The notes under the pieces were generated by a model. The model saw nothing but the letters and a program-made list of their open reading frames with translations. It did no database searches and had not been told where the DNA came from. The translations under genes and the position numbers were made by a program. This document shows positions 6,730 through 9,622 of a stretch of DNA of 9,622 nt, piece after piece (position 1 is the first letter of the stretch; every line of letters begins with the position of its first letter). The DNA comes from Patescibacteria group bacterium (GTDB taxonomy: Bacteria; Patescibacteriota; Microgenomatia; Levybacterales; UBA12049): positions 1 through 9,622 of the forward strand of contig JAUPUR010000080.1 in NCBI GenBank assembly GCA_030917445.1, written 5' to 3'.

Positions 6730-6756
6730 AGACTATTCTTTATAAGAAAATCGTTA

Positions 6757-7233
6757 TTATGAAAGTTTGAGGATTTTAAATAATTTCGTTCCTGCTGGAG
6801 CATTAAATTCAACAGAATCACCAGCTTTTTTTCCTAAAAGAGCACTTCCAAGCGGAGACCTATATGAAATTTTTGCTTCCTGAGGATTTGCTTCTTCTTC
6901 ACCAACAATTGTGTACTCAAACTCTCTATCTCCATCTTTCAGAAGAACTGTCGTATTGATGTCAACTTCGTTTGTATCTTTACTCTCAATGATGAGAGCA
7001 TACTTGATCATAAATTTAAGTTTTCGAAGTCTTGCATCAATTGCATTTACTTTCTGACGAGATGCTGAGTAATATCCATTCTCACGTAAATCCCCAAGTT
7101 CACGAGATTTTTGCAGATGAAATATTGCATCAGGCCTCTGAGAAAGGAGTTCTTCCTGTTCCTTCACGATCTTGTCATACCCTTGCTGTGTAAGTGGTAT
7201 TCTCTCTGGTTGTGGTGGTAGTGTTCTTTTCAT
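6757..7233 (-). CDS. greA: Transcription elongation factor GreA
   Basis: Binds the RNA polymerase secondary channel and stimulates cleavage of backtracked transcripts. From the ATG at 7231-7233 the product is 158 residues, the canonical GreA length. The N-terminal coiled coil (about 10-80) carries the tip motif ELGDLRENGYY (45-55), with acidic Asp48 and Glu51 that chelate the catalytic Mg2+. After the linker, the FKBP-like domain shows VLLKDGDREFEYTIVGEEEA (96-115) and the signature SPLGSALLGKKAGDSVEF (126-143). A longer frame reaches 7359, but its extra 42 residues overlap the end of lepA and match nothing in GreA, so I reject it. The start lies 1 nt after the lepA stop (TAATATG) with no Shine-Dalgarno sequence, implying translational coupling. 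It ends with tandem TAA stops. Confidence 0.95.
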   Translation of the reverse strand: MKRTLPPQPERIPLTQQGYDKIVKEQEELLSQRPDAIFHLQKSRELGDLRENGYYSASRQKVNAIDARLRKLKFMIKYALIIESKDTNEVDINTTVLLKDGDREFEYTIVGEEEANPQEAKISYRSPLGSALLGKKAGDSVEFNAPAGTKLFKILKLS

Positions 7234-7234
7234 A

Positions 7235-8962
7235 TTAATTTTCAATAAGCGAATACAGTGCTTCTTGTGGAAGTACGACCTTAGATGTTTGGAACATCTT
7301 TGCTTTTCCTTTCTTTTGTGCTTCAAGTAATTTATCTTTTCGAGTTCTGTCTCCTCCACTCATTTTTGCCAAAACGTCTTTTCTAAATGGAGGAATTTCC
7401 TCACGAGAGACAATAGTATTATTTATGAGAGACTGAATAACTTGCCTAAACTGCTGACGGGGAAGTGAATCTTTCAATTTTGATGCTTTATCTCGAGCAA
7501 TATAAGGTGCTTCATCTTTATAGACAAGTTCAGAGAGAACATCTATTGGATTGTCATTAATCCTTACCTCAAGACTCACGAGATCTGCTTCCTTATACCC
7601 TGTGAGTTCATAGTCAAGACTCGCATACCCACTTGATACTGATTTAAGTTCTGCAGAAAGACCTCTAATAAACATCGTATATGGCATTTCATACGAAAGT
7701 GTTGAGTAGGATTCATGGTATGCAACGTCAAGCAGCATCCCCTTTTTCTTTTGGCATACTGTCATTACTGTGCCAACGTAATCAACTGGAATATATACAG
7801 TCAAAAGCATATATGGCTCAAGCATGACACCATCTTCTCTTGTCTGATAAAGAACTTGTGGCATAGTCAAAAGTAGGTCTAAATTAAATTCCTGTTCTAA
7901 TCGTTGTTTGACAATTTCTGCATGTAGCAGTCCCAAAAAACCTACTCTAAAACCACTTCCTAGATATGCAGAATATTCCTCGGTATATGTCAATGCTGTG
8001 TCATTCAGTTCTAATTTACCAAGTGAATCGCGAAGATGGCGAAAATCGTCAGCGCTTTTAGGATAAACTCCAAAAAAGACCATTGGCTTTGGTGTCGTGT
8101 ACCCTGACAAAGGCTCCACTGTTTGCCCTACATGCATAATAGTATCTCCAACACGAGCTTCTCTAATATTTTTAATGCCGGTAATGACATAACCAATTTC
8201 ACCAGTCTTCATCGACTCAAGTGGTGAGAGAAATGGAGAGAAAAATCCTGTATCGTTGACATTACTTTTAATTTTACTTTGAAAGAATTCAACTTGATCA
8301 TTTTTTTGAAGTGTTCCATCTATAACACGCACATATGAAACGACACCTCTATATTCGTCATATACAGCATCAAAGATGAGCGCTCGAAGTGGTTTTTCTG
8401 GATCTCCATGTGGGGACGGAATTTTTTCAACAACTCTCTCTAAAAGTTTGTCTACATTTTCACCTGTCTTAGCTGAGATGAAAAGGATCTCTTCTTCACT
8501 AAATCCAAAAACTTCAATAAGCTCTTTAACAACGGATTCAGTCATAGCATTTGGAAGATCAATTTTATTGATTACAGGAATCATGACCAATTTTTCTTTC
8601 TTTGCAGCATGAAAATGTGCAACAGTCTGAGCTTGAATTCCTTGTGTGGCATCAACGAGAAGAACTGCACCCTCACACGCAGCAAGCGTTCGTGAAACTT
8701 CATAAGAAAAATCCACATGACCAGGAGTATCAATAAGGTTGAGCTCGTACTCTTCATCATTTGAAATATATTTCATACGAACTGGAGCTAATTTAATGGT
8801 AATTCCTCTTTCACGGCTAATTGGATTCTGATCCAAAAATTGCTCTTGAAGTTTTTCTTTAGCAATTGTATGAGTAATTTCCAAAAGCCTGTCAGAAAGA
8901 GTCGACTTCCCGTGATCAATATGAGCAATAATTGCGAAATTTCGAATATGCGCTTGATTCAT
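7235..8962 (-). CDS. lepA: Translational GTPase LepA (elongation factor 4)
   Basis: Ribosome-associated GTPase implicated in 30S assembly/initiation and back-translocation. The 575 residues are close to family length (about 600). The GTPase motifs are complete: G1 AHIDHGKST (13-21), G2 RERGITI (50-56), G3 DTPGH (78-82, with the hydrolysis His82), G4 NKID (132-135) and G5 SAK (163-165). Diagnostic LepA features follow: VGFLGLLHAEIVKQRLEQEF in the EF-G-like domain III region, SGYASLDYE, PRQQF, and the LepA C-terminal domain with GGDRTRKDKLLEAQKKGKAK and a PQEAL ending. The ATG at 8960-8962 gives the usual MNQAHIRNFAIIAHID start. GGAGG (8965-8969) lies only 2 nt from the ATG, too close for a normal ribosome-binding site. 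First gene of a lepA-greA operon and divergent from the cyclophilin gene. Confidence 0.97.
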   Translation of the reverse strand: MNQAHIRNFAIIAHIDHGKSTLSDRLLEITHTIAKEKLQEQFLDQNPISRERGITIKLAPVRMKYISNDEEYELNLIDTPGHVDFSYEVSRTLAACEGAVLLVDATQGIQAQTVAHFHAAKKEKLVMIPVINKIDLPNAMTESVVKELIEVFGFSEEEILFISAKTGENVDKLLERVVEKIPSPHGDPEKPLRALIFDAVYDEYRGVVSYVRVIDGTLQKNDQVEFFQSKIKSNVNDTGFFSPFLSPLESMKTGEIGYVITGIKNIREARVGDTIMHVGQTVEPLSGYTTPKPMVFFGVYPKSADDFRHLRDSLGKLELNDTALTYTEEYSAYLGSGFRVGFLGLLHAEIVKQRLEQEFNLDLLLTMPQVLYQTREDGVMLEPYMLLTVYIPVDYVGTVMTVCQKKKGMLLDVAYHESYSTLSYEMPYTMFIRGLSAELKSVSSGYASLDYELTGYKEADLVSLEVRINDNPIDVLSELVYKDEAPYIARDKASKLKDSLPRQQFRQVIQSLINNTIVSREEIPPFRKDVLAKMSGGDRTRKDKLLEAQKKGKAKMFQTSKVVLPQEALYSLIEN

Positions 8963-8971
8963 AGCCTCCGT

Positions 8972-9000
8972 ATTGTACCTGATCTGAGCCTACACTGCAA
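8972..9000 (-). promoter_or_regulatory. Promoter of lepA-greA, near-leaderless
   Basis: On the minus strand: TTGCAG (8995-9000, 3 of 6, first TTG kept), a 17-nt spacer and TACAAT (8972-8977, 5 of 6). The gap from the -10 to the lepA ATG is 9 nt (8963-8971), so a leader of about 2-4 nt is predicted. The weak -35 lowers confidence. Confidence 0.55.
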
Positions 9001-9020
9001 AATGAGTCTTTATTTTTATC

Positions 9021-9048
9021 TTGTTAAATCAAGAAAAATTGCTACAAT
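9021..9048 (+). promoter_or_regulatory. Extended -10 promoter of the cyclophilin gene, near-leaderless
   Basis: TTGTTA (9021-9026, 4 of 6), a 16-nt spacer and TGC-TACAAT with the hexamer at 9043-9048 and TG at 9040-9041. Eight nt (9049-9056) separate it from the ATG at 9057, leaving a leader of at most about 2 nt. No Shine-Dalgarno sequence is possible in it. Confidence 0.65.
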
Positions 9049-9056
9049 AATCTCAG

Positions 9057-9622
9057 ATGAATAAAGTTCAAATTTCTCTTTTTCTCCTCATCATTTTACT
9101 TTTTGGAATTATGTTCTATGTAACACAAGGAGATCAGCTCGGACTAACTGGTGAACCAAAAAACCAAGTCTCCATATCACAAATACCAGGGGAGATCACG
9201 CTCGTCCCTACCCGTGAGTCCTCAGCACAAACACAGCAAGATAATCAGTCAATTCAAGTCGTCAATAGAAAAGTACTTGAAGAATTTAAAACAGCTTCTT
9301 CTACAGCCATACTTGAGACGAGCAAAGGAACAATCAAACTTCTCCTCTATGGAGAGGAAGCTCCTTATACAGTTGCCAATTTTGTTATGAAAGCCAGTGG
9401 AGGATACTATAACAATTTAACGTTTCATCGTGTCGAAGACTGGGTCATCCAAGGTGGAGATCCCAAAGGAAATGGAACTGGTGGTGGTTATATTCAAACA
9501 GAAATCAATGACAAACCTTTTGTGGTTGGCTCACTTGGAGTTGCAAGAGGTGGAAATATCCAAGTATCAAATGATTCACAATTTTTTATCACTAAATCGG
9601 ACTCTTCACATTTGAACAATCA
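9057..9622 (+). CDS. Membrane-anchored cyclophilin-type peptidyl-prolyl isomerase, N-terminal part
   Basis: Peptidyl-prolyl cis-trans isomerase; 188 codons are visible before the window ends. A hydrophobic N-terminal helix (about 5-22, SLFLLIILLFGIMFYV) anchors it or acts as a signal, so the enzyme probably acts outside the cytoplasmic membrane on exported proteins (inference). A polar, Gln/Ser-rich spacer (about 24-80) leads to the cyclophilin domain from about residue 83: AILETSKGTIKLLLY, APYTVANFV (102-110), FHRV (123-126, with the catalytic Arg125), VIQGGDPKGNGTGG (130-143), GVARG (161-165) and SQFFIT (174-179). The product ends mid-domain at SSHLNN, just where the conserved Leu/Asn segment continues, so only roughly 40-60 residues should be missing. 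The ATG at 9057 is supported by the -10 hexamer 8 nt upstream. Divergent from lepA. Confidence 0.93.
   Translation, partial: MNKVQISLFLLIILLFGIMFYVTQGDQLGLTGEPKNQVSISQIPGEITLVPTRESSAQTQQDNQSIQVVNRKVLEEFKTASSTAILETSKGTIKLLLYGEEAPYTVANFVMKASGGYYNNLTFHRVEDWVIQGGDPKGNGTGGGYIQTEINDKPFVVGSLGVARGGNIQVSNDSQFFITKSDSSHLNN

Noticed and set aside
6736..6748. TTCTT-TAT-AAGAA hairpin between the convergent GNAT and greA genes
   Set aside because: Five A/T-rich pairs with no G+C core and no proper T-run on either strand; too weak to call a terminator.
7234..7359. N-terminal extension of GreA by 42 residues
   Set aside because: It overlaps the 3' end of lepA in another frame, has no similarity to GreA, and the internal ATG at 7231-7233 gives the canonical 158-residue length.

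Overview
The window is ordinary, compact bacterial housekeeping DNA (low G+C, standard genetic code, short intergenic gaps). It fits a Candidate Phyla Radiation (Patescibacteria) genome, most likely Microgenomates. The clues are a surface protein that begins with a membrane anchor and an RSQAQAAS-like stretch followed by cohesin-like and PKD domains, divergent housekeeping proteins, almost no Shine-Dalgarno sequences, and all eight visible stop codons being TAA. The phylum call is inference from protein style, not from a marker tree. No mobile element, CRISPR array, tRNA, rRNA or obvious new defence or metabolic system is visible.

Layout, left to right. 1-1045 (minus strand): the 5' part of serS (seryl-tRNA synthetase, cut by the window edge) preceded by rpsT (ribosomal protein bS20); each has its own promoter. 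1137-2801 (plus): a MurJ/MviN-family lipid flippase homologue lacking the charged cavity residues of E. coli MurJ. 2808-4833 (minus): the groES-groEL operon with a clean intrinsic terminator, a consensus-like promoter and an abutting CIRCE-like (HrcA) operator at 4868-4894. 5029-6180 (plus): a membrane-anchored extracellular cohesin-like/PKD protein with its own promoter. 6214-6729 (plus): a GNAT acetyltransferase with a GTG start and a leaderless-type promoter. 6757-8962 (minus): a lepA-greA operon (elongation factor 4, then transcript cleavage factor). 9057-9622 (plus, cut by the edge): a membrane-anchored cyclophilin-type peptidyl-prolyl isomerase.

Functionally the window gathers translation (serS, rpsT, lepA), transcription elongation (greA), protein folding inside (GroESL) and probably outside the membrane (cyclophilin), envelope or surface functions (MurJ-like, cohesin/PKD) and one acetyltransferase. 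The most informative non-coding signals are the promoters: at least four genes have a -10 hexamer only 6-9 nt before the start codon, which predicts leaderless or nearly leaderless mRNAs, while groESL has a real leader and a heat-shock operator. The main points for a second look are this promoter architecture, the CIRCE-like site, the altered MurJ-family protein, and the surface protein's non-canonical C-terminus.
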